NCBI RefSeq assembly: GCF_047663525.1
Contig: NC_092602.1
Location: 9,173,501 to 9,237,500 of the forward strand
DNA length: 64,000 nt
From: Anas platyrhynchos
Lineage: Eukaryota; Chordata; Aves; Anseriformes; Anatidae
Reading direction: 5' to 3'
Part shown: piece after piece, positions 35,807-48,473 of the stretch
Position numbering within the stretch: position 1 is the first letter of the stretch
How the letters are laid out: each line of letters starts with the position of its first letter
Program-made: the position numbers and the translations under genes
Notes under the pieces: generated by a model
Told to the model about the DNA's origin: nothing
What the model saw: only the letters and a program-made list of their open reading frames with translations
Databases searched by the model: none

Positions 35807-38800
35807 TCAGAGTTTGGTGCAGAACAACTGTTCCTTAGGAAAGTTATTTTCTGTCACTGAGATTTCTTTTTTTCCAAAATTCAGCTTGTTGAACTCTGCT
35901 TTTATTTCCATGATTGACTTTCCCTTGGTCTCAGGAAGGTACAGGTAGATGAAAATTGCTGATAAAACAAGGATTCCCAAAAAGATAAGGAAGCAGAAGG
36001 GACCAAGGTTATCCTGCAAGCAAATGAGAGAGACGGGAAGGAAAATAAGAATCTCATTTCTGTTTCTTTGCCCTTAGGTGCAGGTCTGTGTCTTAGTAAT
36101 GAAAATTCAAAGGTCTGCTCAATACACAAACCAGGGCAAGTATGAAACCAAGAATTTCCACTGGCCATGTCTGATCTGAGTCCAACTGCTGCATCTCTGG
36201 GGTACCCTTGAGCAGGCCTGGTGTTCGGACAGAGCTCTAAGCTTGCATGTCTTTGCAATTTATTGCTATTATTTAGCTCCCTGTCAGCTTTTGGAAGGAG
36301 ATTAGCCTGAAGGGAGGGATCCAGTCAGAGTCACTTACAACAATCAATGGAAAAATCATCCCAAGTACAAACAGCCCCATCCAGTTGATGCAGCCAACAA
36401 TCAGAAAGGCTGACGGTCTGTATGACTGGCTGAAGATTTCAACCATGATAGATACAGTGGCTCCAGCTGAAAAAGAAAAGCAAAACATGGACAAGGTATT
36501 CTTGTTTCCTTAGTTCCACAGCACACCTTGCTCCTGCCAAAGATCCTTATGGTGGCAGTGGTAGGATATGACAGACAGGCAGCAGAGGTGGCCTGCTGCC
36601 CGGTGGCTTCTGCTATGAGGCTGAAAGGCCTTCTCCCCACTTACACCTATCTATCTGCCTTTTCCTCCTTATTTTCTCAAATTTTATCATGGGACTGCTC
36701 TGTTCTTCCTCTGCCAGCTGTGCTGCCAGCCAACATGATACAAAAATTTCCTCTTGTACTCACATGGTCCGATTCCATAGAAGAAAACAAAGAGGAAGAT
36801 CAAGATAACACTGAAGTAGTGCAGCCAGAAGAACTGATGCTAAAGGTGAAAAAACAGCGATACCAAGCTGTTAGATACACGACAGAAGAGCAGAACTCTC
36901 TATTTTCTGCCACTGACTTGAGTTTTTGTACATGAACCAGGAAGGGGGCTGGTGCTGGGTGAGCAGCCAGAAGGCTGCTGCCTCGTTACCTGCAGTGACA
37001 GGGTCATGGTGAGGAGTGCTAGCACCGAGCACATCAGCGTGTATCCTCCCCACAGCAGCACCTTCCTCCCAAATCGCTCTATAAGGGTGCTCTGAAAAAG
37101 AGAAAACGTGTCAAATGAAAAAGTTCTTGCCTTTGCCCTGTGCTCTCATAAGCCTTATCTGAATAATTTGGTCAGAAATCTGTGCCATCCAAGAGACTCT
37201 TAACTCCTGGCAAATTTTCTTAGCTTCAAAGCTGTATTTATTAGTCTTCCTTTGGCTGTCTTTAGACACTTCCCTTTCTTGCATGCTGGTATATGTCAAA
37301 TTGTGCATGCACACATATACACATCTAATCCCGACCATCAGCTGATGCAGCTCATCTAGGTTCCCGTTCCCTTGGAGCCGTGCCCCCAGCTCTTTGGATC
37401 TGCTTGTCTTCTCACATAGCAGTTACTGGAGGAGTTGTTTGTAACAGAATGAAAAAGTATTTTATCAGAATAAAAATGAGTCTAAAGCCATCCAGTCATG
37501 CAAATACTGTGGGAAAATACCTGCCTTTCGTCCTGCATATGGTTTATAGAAGCAGGAAGATTTGTTTTAGGTTGTGCAAATCTTCCCCGAGCCCAGTTAT
37601 AAGAAAGGAAAAGTACAATTGTTTGACCACATTAAATTTTTCCTTCAAACTCCAGTCTGAAAAGACTTACACACAAGATAGAAGATAAGCATTCGCACAA
37701 CCCAACGCCCAGGGACACGTATGGGATAAGGTACTCTTCAAACTTGGCTGTATGGAACACTTCGAAAGAATAGAAGTAAATCTGAAAAAAGGCAGAGGAA
37801 ATTGTGAAAAAAAGACCACCTCCAAAGGTCACGCCCAATGTAAATTTTACTGAGCCTCTCATTCTAAGCTGGTGGAACAAACAGCAGCTCGGAAGGTTTT
37901 GCAATGCTGCCTAGAGGCTCTTGTTCTAGGGACAGAGAGCACTCAACTGCATTGATTCCACAGAGCTGCAGGGTGGTCATGACGGTCACCAGGATGTAAA
38001 GCTGCCAGCGCAGAGACCGCTCTTTTATGACTTCGAGGACGCGCAGGGTTTTGGTGCTCGTCACTGCAGCCTTCTCCTTCATAATGTCATCAATTTCTGC
38101 TTGATGGTCTCCTTCCCCCCAGAGCTTCCTAATGGCTGTTGGGGAGAGAGAGGGGAGGGCATTATGCTACTGGAACAGCTCATCGTGACTGAGTACATGA
38201 AATCCTTCAGTCTGCCTCGCCGTTGGTGTGGGTGGTGGTGGTGGTTTTGTTAGCTGCCTCTGTCATCTGGTTGGTGCTAGGCCAGCAGGCGAGTGGAAGA
38301 GTTTCGTCTCTCTGGTTGTCACTATAGAATATCTTTCAACTGTTGAGTTGGCTTAATTGTACACAAAGTAAACTTCTAGGTTAGTTTTATTTAGTAATGA
38401 ATGAACTGCCTGAACCATTTCCTCCAAAAAAATATTACCAGCAAAGTGAGACATACTAGTCATGGTGTTGTATATCTATCTTTCTTTTCTTGACTGATTA
38501 ACTTAGTGTGAGTGAGCTTCCAGGTTAACACAGATGCATTGCTTTAGGTACCTTAACTGTTTCATTTAGAAGCTAGCACTTTGCTGTACAACTCTGCCCT
38601 GCTTTCTTGACTTCTACACTTCTTGGCACTCTAACATGTGAAGTGAAGTGAATGAGGTGGCAAATTAGACACTCTACCTTTCCTGAAGGCTTCCTCATTA
38701 CCCTTCTGGATCAGGAGGTAAGATGGTGAATCAGGGAAAAATGGGAGAGTAACCAGTTGAACCAATGCTGAAAGTCCACTAGATGCTAACAACCAGGGCC

Positions 38801-41800
38801 ACAAAGCTTCGCTTCCTAAAATCTCCCTGGAAAGTGTATGTGAAACAAAATTATGCTGAAATAATGGAATGAATGTTCAGGAACTTTTTTTCTGAGTGGT
38901 GAGGATTGCTCAAATTCCACCTAAGGGTGCAGTGGAGCAAACACCTGAATGGATGATTTGGCAAATTTCACAAACATGGCTATTTTACTTATGTCAATTT
39001 TAAAGAATTTCTGTTGGCATCTTGAAATACTTTCTAAAGATCATTAGGATCCAACATGACGTCTAAAGAGCTGATGAGACTGATTTGATCATTGTTTGAC
39101 AACAGGACCAAAACATCTTGCTAAGACTTTTCATGTAAATATAGTACATTTCTAAGAAGCCCCGTAGTAGAAAGGGAGTAGACGGGAGAAGAAAACAGGA
39201 AATTCTTTCTCCTATATTTAAAGCAATGTCTGCCTCAAATTTGATCAAAATTTTTCTTCTGGCATAAGATAAGGCGTGTTCTGGGGAAGATGGAAAGATT
39301 TCTCAGACACTGACTAGGTGAGAGCATGGGGATGCAGAAAGATTGCCACTGCTTTTAGTGTACCCAGATAGAAAGATTGGAGAATTTACCTTAGTCCAAC
39401 GACTTGTCCCGTGAGTTTTCCCAGTGTCAGAAAAACAGCAACTGTGGAGTTCGTAAATCCACGCAGCTTCTTGGGTGAAATCTCTCCTACATACTGAGGA
39501 TGTATATTGAGAGAAAAACCTTTAAGATGGAAGAGGATAAATGACTATTAAAATGCTGAGGAAAGCTAAACTTTCTGATTCCATCCTCTCTTCCACTGTT
39601 TCCACTCACTCTGTTATTTGAATTAAAATTTCTTCCAAAAGGCCTGTTACATTTTCTGGGTACATTAAAATCATTATCCAAGAATGGCAATACCAGTAAA
39701 GACAGGGACAGACCCTCCACAGGGTCTTGAGTGCATACCTGTACCAACGCCATAGAGAAAGCGTCCAGCCAGGATCATCTCAAAGGACTTGGCTGTTTTA
39801 CTGAAGGCCATGAGAAGTGCAGCTACCAGCATGATCAGGTTGGTGAACATCTGACACTTTTTTCTGAAACAAACAAACAAACCCGAAACACGAGAATTTA
39901 GGGTGAAATGAGAATCTCTTGTACTCTTTGGACTATTTTTGCTGTGACAAGAAGCATGGTACAACCATTCTTGCTTTTTTTTTGAGGAATGGCTGAAACG
40001 ATTTTGACTTTGAATAGCAAAAGTGGTTCTTTAAAATTTTGGGATCCTTTGTGTTTGATTTTGTGAATATTTCTTAGCTTAGATTTTAAACAGTCAGAAC
40101 ACTTGGTCAGCATTTCCACAGTCCAAGTGGGAAAGAGATGAAAGAACTGGCCCAGGTTGTCACCAGGGTTTTTAAATGACTGGAACTCCTCGTAAAACAT
40201 CAGATTGATCCCCAGAAATAATCTGAGTTTATGGCTCCCATTTTCGAATGGCTCGTATTAAAGGCACTATTGGCCAAATGGATGTGGCCAGAGGTGATGG
40301 GAGATGGCAGAAAGCATTACTCAGAGGCATGACTCTCTGTGTAAATTGTGGGCTGCTGTGGACATGACCACAATGTCTCAGGCTCAAATCAGTCTTTTGC
40401 ACTCAGTTGTTTTGCTGTGATGCTTGCTAGATAAGGGTCCTCTTGCACGCATTAAGAACTCAGAGAGGTCCTCTCTTTAGAAGACACTGATTCAGCAATT
40501 GTTTATCACGTGCTGAATAACCCATGGGAGAAGAATGTGATTTTGTTTTCAGTCTTGGGAGAGACCCTCGGAGTGTGGGATGAGGCAGTGTCCCACAAGA
40601 AATTTCTTGGGGGCACTTACCTGATAGGAAAGAACACAATTGCAGGCAGGCTAAGATGGTTTGTTGAGACCCATATGAGGGGCCTCTGGACCAGTGGGTT
40701 GTGGAGCAGATCTTAAGTGGGTCACACCAAGCAGATAAGTTTGCCAATTTCTCTGCAAATGAAATTAGTGGTGTTACACACAGGCACTGAGAACAAACCA
40801 GACTGGGGAGGAATCCTTTCTCCAGCCATAGGGAAAGAGAGTTTGGGACTGATGGATGTGCTGGCACAGAAAATCAGGTTAGTCTGCAATCAAGCTGCTT
40901 TAAGCAAGAAGAAAAGGTTTACTCGTTCAATTTGATACTCCTCTATACTTCATGTACTCTGATTATTGAGCAAGAAACACTTACTTTCTGTATTTTGTAG
41001 TCAGGTAGCCACAGCAGAGGCTCCCCAGGAACCCTCCTATCCCATAAACAGACACAATGAAGGACCACAGCAGCATGATTGTCTCAGGATGGAGGGGAGA
41101 GCCATGGCGCTCTATCCAGGTTTCATTAATAAACTTCCTGATGTGCTGAAAAATAAAATGGTGTTTGACTGGATAGTGGGTGGTGTCAGATTCCTTCATA
41201 TTCTTTGGCTGTTGTACTTCAGTTCTAGCCTTTGGTTCTAATACTGGACTTCTTCTGAGACTATCTTCCTTGGGAAAATAGGTTAGCTGAGATCACATCG
41301 CAAAATCTTCAAATTAGTGTCAGTCAGTAAACTCAAAAGACAAAAATTTTGCTTTTAGCATTGTTCCCCCTGTTTTAAAGATTCATATTTGATGAAATTC
41401 AGGAATCGTAGGAAGGCTTTGGAAGTGTATTAGCAGAGTGGCTCATCTTTTACAATTAAATCAGAAGAAAAAGTGCTGAGGAAGGAGGACTAAAATCACA
41501 AATCAAATTCAGAGAGGTTAATTCAAGATGCCTCTCTCACTTAAGGGCTCTAGCAATGAGACATGTCTTGTATTTACACCTGGAATCAGTCATAGTAGTG
41601 AAAGTGTAGAGCTGTGACTTTGATGTCCATGTATTTGGCCATGTTTTGCCAGTAAGTAGCATACAGGAGCAGGGCTCACGTGTAGGGCAGGCCAGACAGA
41701 CTGAAACACCAGAAAGTATGATATCTCGGGGGAATGACCAGTACAGTTTTAGCTAATATTCTTCCAGTTATGACCTATATTTTAATAGTTTGAACCTAGA

Positions 41801-43615
41801 ATTCTCCACAAGTATCAAAGTAAGAAACTTTTATAACAGAAGCTGAACCTTTAATATATCAAATGTTCTGAGCTCAGGCTCTCCATTTGGGGATTTCAGC
41901 CTCAGGAAGACAGCTACTTACCACAGAAGGATAGTTGATGACAGAAATATGGAATCCGTATGGGAAACTACCACCAATTCCCAGCACTAGAATCATTTGA
42001 AATAGTCCTTGGAACTGAACCTGCAAAGTGAAAACAAAAAGCTCAATCAATTTCACGTTAATGCACTGCTTTTGTTTCTGCCTGTGTTGTATCTTCTGGT
42101 ATAATAAAGAACAGATCCTTTTAATACTCACCTCTTTCAGAAAGGCATGGGCTAAAAAGAGAATATAATTATTTGGAATAGCCCCTGTAATTGCACTAAC
42201 ATGAAACTCTTCCTGACTTTGATTTGTGATTCCACTTATTTCTAAATATTTTCCCTTTTTCTACATATTTAACCTGAAAGTAGATGCTTGTGTATTGAAG
42301 GGTTGGGTGTCTGAGGCTTGGGAGATACTTTCTGTCTATAATTGCCTTGGTCAAGAATTAGGGACTGAGATAGGCTGGCTGCTTTGATGAATGAAATAAT
42401 TTACCTGTAAATAAGGAAAAGCATAACACGTAACTACTTAGACCTTTCTGAGGTAGGTGATACTACTGGGCTTCTGTCTAGCTTCCAAGCGCCTGCAAAT
42501 CTTGGTGGAGTTATCCTCCAACAGCTTAGGCTGTACCTCGCAGACCGAACCTAGGCCAACTGTTATTTTAGCCCCATCAGGAGCTGTGCAGGGTCCCTGA
42601 GTTATTGTTGCCCTTCCTTTTTTTTATTCAGCACATCACAGACCAAGACAGTGGCACCATCTCTGCATAGAGGACACTGTGCTCTGTTCTGTTTTCACGT
42701 CAGACACGAGCTTCAGGAGCTCACAGTGTTTTGGAGATCAGTGCATGGATGATGAGAAGCTGGTAGAAAATACAATCAGACAGGAACAAAGTAAAGCACA
42801 TGTGACTAATGCTGGATTGGAAGGCATGTAGAAGAACTTCCCTTTTTCTGGTTCTTAGGTCCATCTTTCAAGGCCTTGTTACTTAATTGGCCCACAGCTG
42901 GATTTCCCAGGTTATCAATGACAAGAACCAAGAAGCTAATGGACCAGAAGATTCTAAATTTCCTTCAAAGTGCTGTCTCAGATTCAATGGATTTGCTAAT
43001 CGGCAAGTTATCTCACCTCCCTCCTCCTATTTATTTTTTGTAATAGGCTTAGAAATTGACAATTTTGGTACTTACAAAGGCAAGCAAAATAGCTTCTTGA
43101 TGGCAGTTGAAAATTAGAGTGAGAAATGCTTTTTATCATTTCTTCCCTGTTTCAGACTATGGTAGCTCTTGATGGATGATAGTAATTGGGTGGATGAAAT
43201 GAGGAGGCTCATTTCTTTTAAAGCTTGTCATGTATTTCATAGCCTTTTGGAGAACGGTTAATCCATTCATTACTTTAGAAATAGCCACAGAAAATAATAA
43301 GAGTACCTACTAGTTAGTATTATTTTCACTAATTCAGAAGGCAAAGTACAATAGCATTGTCAGTGGTGGAACTGTAAAGACTTCTGCTAGTTTTTATTTT
43401 ATCCTTTGGCAAGGAAAAGACCTTTTCATGGCCCCAAGCCCCATTCCTCTTGGTGATGTTTAAACACACAAGAGAAGGATGGCCTCTCTCCCAAAACAGC
43501 TCACAATCTTTAAGCAATCTAGATATTTAGTATTAAGTTAATTTTGTTCTTTAAAAGTCCAGAACATGAGAAAAAGTGACCAGCTACTCACCAGGTCAGA
43601 GAAGAAGGTAGCCAT
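35807..43615 (-). CDS. SLC2A11-like facilitative hexose transporter, copy 1
   Basis: Class II GLUT of the SLC2A11 group, a 12-helix membrane transporter of hexoses. Twelve exons are placed: 43592-43615, 41922-42020, 40985-41145, 39739-39863, 39390-39519, 38678-38826, 37948-38135, 37671-37781, 36990-37091, 36764-36839, 36339-36466 and 35807-36013. All are GT-AG with matching phases and give 499 aa. The start is MATFFSDL. Visible signatures are FINETW in the first outer loop, a KYRKKK loop between helices 2 and 3, [10 protein letters not shown], the [11 protein letters not shown] version of the PESPR motif, TM7 QLCGINAIYFY ending exon 7, [12 protein letters not shown] between helices 8 and 9, GIGPSGAT in TM10 and PETKG at 458-462. 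The tail ends FCTKL, a class I PDZ-type ending. The next copy upstream has identical exon lengths throughout. Which named bird gene this is (SLC2A11 or SLC2A11B type) I cannot decide. Confidence 0.95.
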
Positions 43616-43799
43616 CTCCTATGAAAGAGCTGATTCCTGTTGCTTACTGACTAGTACCTGCCAAAAGAAGCAAAAGCTCACATTATGCAATTAGCAACGT
43701 CAGTGAACTAGTCCCATGTTACTGAAGTTAAAGTTTACTTGAAAGGTTTTTGAGTTAATTACACATATTTCAGCTGTTGTACAAAGTTTAGAATTGCTG

Positions 43800-43813
43800 G
43801 ATTAAATATTTCA
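43800..43813 (-). promoter_or_regulatory. Shared upstream element of transporter copy 1
   Basis: The 14-mer TGAAATATTTAATC (minus strand) lies about 185 bases before the copy 1 ATG. The identical 14-mer lies about 174 bases before the copy 2 ATG at 58725-58738. Flanks also match in part (GGAC.AGA). It includes a TATTTAA-type TATA-like core. A function is inferred only from this conservation between paralogs. Confidence 0.45.
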
Positions 43814-43923
43814 ACCAATGGTTACGTCTAGTCCAAGTAACCAAGATGGTCTCCCGTTCAAGGAACCCATACATTTTGTGAATTCCATCTTGTGCTAGAT
43901 GTAACCATTGGCTGAAATATTTA
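43803..43923. repeat. Imperfect inverted repeat upstream of copy 1
   Basis: The arms 43803-43849 and 43885-43923 are reverse complements with about four mismatches over 39 bases, plus an eight-base insertion in the left arm. The spacer is about 36 bases. The left arm includes the promoter-like element shared with copy 2. I recognise no transposon family, and no clear target-site duplication is visible. Confidence 0.85.
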
Positions 43924-44516
43924 TTATATCAGGAGCAGAGACGTAGATTTTAATCAGAATTTCAATAGCTTTAACTTGCTTATTTTTCAGTATAAGCTGA
44001 GAAATGGAGAGGCAATGTTACTGGGAATTTTAGATGTGGCTCTGACAGTGAAATATAGGACTTTGGCATATAGTGGGAAAGAGCTTAACACTTCTACAGC
44101 GGCACAGCAGGCCTGAGCAGCTCAATATTTAGGAGCAGCTGATTTTCCTTTGCTGGGAGAGGAAGATTCAACATCAGTCTTGTAGTTGGAGTGCTGTCTC
44201 TTACTTCAGATAGAACATCTGCAGGCTTTAATTTGATTTATTTAATGGTTAAGAGGGTTTTGCATGTATTAAATTGGTAAATGGCTCAGATATCATTTAC
44301 CCTTTACACTTCAGTTAAAGAAGATGAAGAAATCAAAAAAGGCTTGTTGGATGCAAGTAGTCATAATAGAAAATACATCACCGGCAAAGAATATTCACAA
44401 ATTCTCTGGTTAATGCCTGAAATGTAGCTCGTAGTGCCACCTGGACATTCATCCCATCTCTGCGTGGTCCTCATAAAGAAGTTGACTTTGTTTTTGTTGT
44501 GAGCTGAGAGTTCACG

Positions 44517-44525
44517 TGTTTTTTT

Positions 44526-44557
<32 letters not shown>

Positions 44558-44587
44558 GTTTTTTTTTTTTTTTTTTTTTTTTTTTTA
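44517..44587 (+). repeat. T-rich tract with GTTTT units
   Basis: Low-complexity sequence: a T run, then about five GTTTT units, then a long T run. No attached retroposon body was recognised on either side. Confidence 0.9.
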
Positions 44588-47500
44588 TTCCAGATTGGCT
44601 TCTCCAGCAGAGAAGCCCATGTTAGAAAACAAATGAGATCATCCCTTTGATGCTAAGAATTAATTTCTTTTTCCATAAAGTCATGTAAAGTTGAAACAAC
44701 ATACAGTGCATCTACCAAGGGACAGACAGGCCATGCTAAATCTAGTACCAGCCTTGTTTAGATGGCACAGGGGGAAGACACAAGCAGGCAATGGTAGGTA
44801 GCTGCCAGCCTGGGACGTTCCTTCTCAAACACTGCTGTTACACTAGTTTTCTTATGTTCTCTTTCCCCTACTTCTACTTATTTTGCATTATACATACTGT
44901 GACTTTTTGTCTTTACTTTTGTACTTTAATTTCAGGATTCCCACTTTGGGCAGGTTAATAGTTTTCCTCCTGTAATGCACTTCTGCATTTACGTTGGTTA
45001 GGTACTGTACTGCTTTGGTGCTCGTACAGCTTATGCTGTGCTGACACCCCCTTCATTACGTGTGCAGTTTCATAATTACTGCTAACTAGGTTCTTACAGA
45101 TATCCTTTTGTCATATTGTGATTGGAACAGTAGATCATCAGGCCATTTAGTTATTTATCTTGCAACCTTCTGGTCATTCGAGAAAGATGTATGCAAAGCT
45201 ACCCTAAGCCTTCCTTAATATAGTCCAACTAACCGAATTGTGTGTTTGTGTGTGTGTGTGTCTATCTAATAGCAGTTCTCTGATCCAGTTTTAAAGTGTT
45301 TATATCCACCTCAGTTACATGCAGTATTTGAGACGTGCCTTACCTATCAGCTGGTGTCTCTGAAAGAAGTGTGTGTCGTGCTCCTCAAGCTTCTCAGCAG
45401 TGACCTCTGTGCCTGCCACCTTCCAGAGCGCAGACAGTGCTCTGACTTTCTGGATGGGCCTCACACAGTTCTCTGAAGTATCACTGATATGCCATAGGTC
45501 CTTCTCAGATGACTCTGGGATACTGTTAGAAGGCTTTTGACAACTTTTATTCTTGCTGACACAAAAACATGAAAGAAGGCCTAGATTGCTAAGACTGAAA
45601 TGAGTGAGCAGGGGTGCCAATGTAACTAGCCATTATGTTGTGTGCAATCAAGTATTGCAGATACTCCAGCTCTGTGCATTTGAACCATACATTTTTGCTT
45701 TTTCATCCCTCCACCAGGCTGTTACCGGAATACAGTTCTTGCTCCACTGAGCACAGACGAATGTTGACCTGTGCTCCAAACAGCTGTTCCACTTCGTTGT
45801 CACATTAATGTTCCATAGGGCATCTGCTCGCTTCCTGCTGCGGAGCTGATGGAGAAGGCTTTCCTAACAGCCTCTAATGAATAACTGAGATCAGAGAAGT
45901 GGCTCACCAGAGAGTCACTCCAGCAATGCTACACGGTGCCACTCTGCTTATATGTCCAAAGAAGTCAGGTATTGTGGTAAGGGAATGAAGGATTTTCTTC
46001 AGAATGAATGGTTAGGAAAAGAGAATTCTGTTTTGCAAAAGTTGAGGTTTCCTTCCTACAAGGAAAGATTTCCTTTCTATATTGTACGTCATCTCCAGAT
46101 GATTGGTAGTTTTTGATTGTATTGTTACATATATAGAACACTGCAAAAATCTGGGGGCTTTTCTGAGTTTATGGACTGTCTATGTTTCAAAGATTATCTT
46201 CTAGTGAGAGGTCTTAAACTTCACTCAATATTAAAGACGGAAGTAATGAAAAATCCCAGTCATGGAAGGATGTGTACGCCTGTAACTTGTCTAGTCAGCT
46301 GTTCCTGAGGGTCATCCTGATGTTGTGGAAGAAACACTTGTGGAGGCCAGAAGTCTTATTATAAGTTCATCTGCCATTTTTATTATGTTTAACATTTCTA
46401 ATGAAAAATAAGCAACAGTTAAAATGAACAATTGAATTCATATTTTGAATAGTGTCATCTTAGTTGAAGTAAATATGCCACTCAAAGCAATATCAGAGAT
46501 ACAAACACTTTCTCTATGTAAGGCTAGTGTGTTTAGATTCTAATTGGTATATTTTGCACCACTGTAAACCTTAGCCTTTTTCACGTTCTTGCTAATAGTA
46601 TTGCTTTGCTACTAGGATTGTGTGAGCTTCCCATTAATAGAGGAAAATGTGCAGAAAATTAGACAATTTCTGGAAAAAAAAAGAAAATCCCATGAGCTTG
46701 CATATTTCAAAAAATGTCTCTTGTGAAATTAATCCTTGTGGTACTTTATAAGATTGTGGCCTATAAGGCTCACAAACTCTCTTGATCTTTAACTATATAC
46801 AGAAGGAAGAAGAATTAGGAACTCAGTTCATATGGCCTTGAACATCTTCCACAGTTTGAAGACCTGCAGTAAGTGAACTCAAGCCCAGATGTTGGTTATA
46901 GATCAAACTGACATTGCATCCGTTCCTGCAACAGTGATCATTAGGAATGGCATATGACACTAAATTTGGAAGTTAGAAAACATGCATACGATACATTTAA
47001 CATACTCTGTCATTTTGTTTCCTTTTCTCTGTGCAGACTGCCTTCTTGAAAAAATTGGCAAAATTCCTACGAGACTGTCATTAATCATAAATTATTGGTG
47101 GAAATGCTTAAATGAATGCCTTACACGTTATGAGTTACAGTTCTCACTGTTACTGTAAAACTTACCTAGCTGTATGAGTCTGACAAAACATTCAAGGAAT
47201 ATAACATTTCCAGTCATCCCTCCAGCTGTCAGTATCTGCGCTTGCATAGAACAATAACGGAAGAGTCTGTGCTGATTGCACGTCCCTGAAATAGGAGGCT
47301 GTGTGATCGCTTCCCAGTCACAGTAGAGAAATACACCCCAGAGAGGAGCCTTGCACACTCCCGAAAGCTGGACGATGTCTTAGCTTTTGCTGACTGCCTG
47401 CTGTACATACAGCAAGGTATTTACAGCTGTTTTTAACAGAAACTGTAAAACCACAGATACTCTTTTACTGCCAGGAGTTCCAGCCTGGGGTGGTTCTGCT

Positions 47501-48027
47501 GGGGTAAACTGTGTGCCAAAAGTCACACAAAGCAACTGTGGAAAGCAGCAGCTAAACTGTTGTGGCATTCACTGCCCACAAGGTAGCTGTGGGAGCTCAG
47601 AGGTGATGATGCTGATGGACAAGATAGCAGAGCGTGCCGAAATGACTCCAGGTGCCTGTCTTTTCTGGCAACTGGGTTCCATCCATGACTTCGTTAGCTG
47701 TATTGCCACTGAAACAAGCCCAGAGAAGAGCTGAATAGCGAATTTTTACCCATACTTTTTCATGAACAATTCTGAGCTTAGAATCAAACGGTTGATTTTT
47801 TTTTTCTTTAAGCAAAAATAATTATATTAAAGTTAAGCCAAGCCAAGGAGGGCTGCTGATATGAAAAACTTCATTCCAAAAGGATTGAAGAATGAAACAA
47901 ACAAACAAACTAGAATGAAAGTCTGACAACAGAAGAAAAACATGGCATTTAAGCATGGGAACCTGGGAAGGTTTGATTATTCAATTGAGTCTAAAGAAAC
48001 AAAGAATTTCTCTCCTATTCCATTATT

Positions 48028-48033
48028 TTTATT
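48028..48033 (-). terminator. Candidate poly(A) signal of SLC2A11-like copy 2
   Basis: AATAAA on the minus strand about 440 bases past the stop at 48474. Confidence 0.45.
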
Positions 48034-48473
48034 CTTTAATCTGTCATGGACTGAAATCTAGCCAGAGGTAGCAAGCCAAGAACTTTACTATTCCCATTTC
48101 AGGAATACTCATAAATCAGAGAGAGACGGAAGATCATTGGTCTTCCCTTTTTGTGTGTTCAGCAGCATACTTATAAATTCTGCATGTATTTTCAGTGTGT
48201 ATTAATTGCTCTGTTATAAAAGAGATTTATACATCAGCAGGTTAAGCCAAGATGCTCTTGAGTCACCCAAGTCTATCCTGCTAATATCAGCCATCACCCC
48301 TTCTCTAAACTGCCAGAGCGGAGTGCTTTTGAAATGTGATATTTTGGCAAGAAGAAAACCTTGTAGGAGACAGATTGAAAGCTGACAGCCCATTTGGACC
48401 AGCTTGCTAGTCAGAAAATGATGAATGTCTTCTTTCTTCCTTTTAAGAAAGCCTGACTCCTCCTGCTGGGCAG

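Larger units (their letters stand above)
43616..48027. other. Spacer between SLC2A11-like copies 1 and 2
   Basis: Upstream region of copy 1 with a shared promoter-like element and its inverted copy (43800-43924), a T-rich tract at 44517-44587 and a short TG run near 45240-45262. One exon-like segment bounded by splice signals lies at 47166-47285. No transporter exon remnant was found here. Confidence 0.6.

Noticed and set aside
44517-44587. T-rich tract considered as a retroposon tail
   Set aside because: No LINE, SINE or retrogene body could be recognised next to it on either strand.
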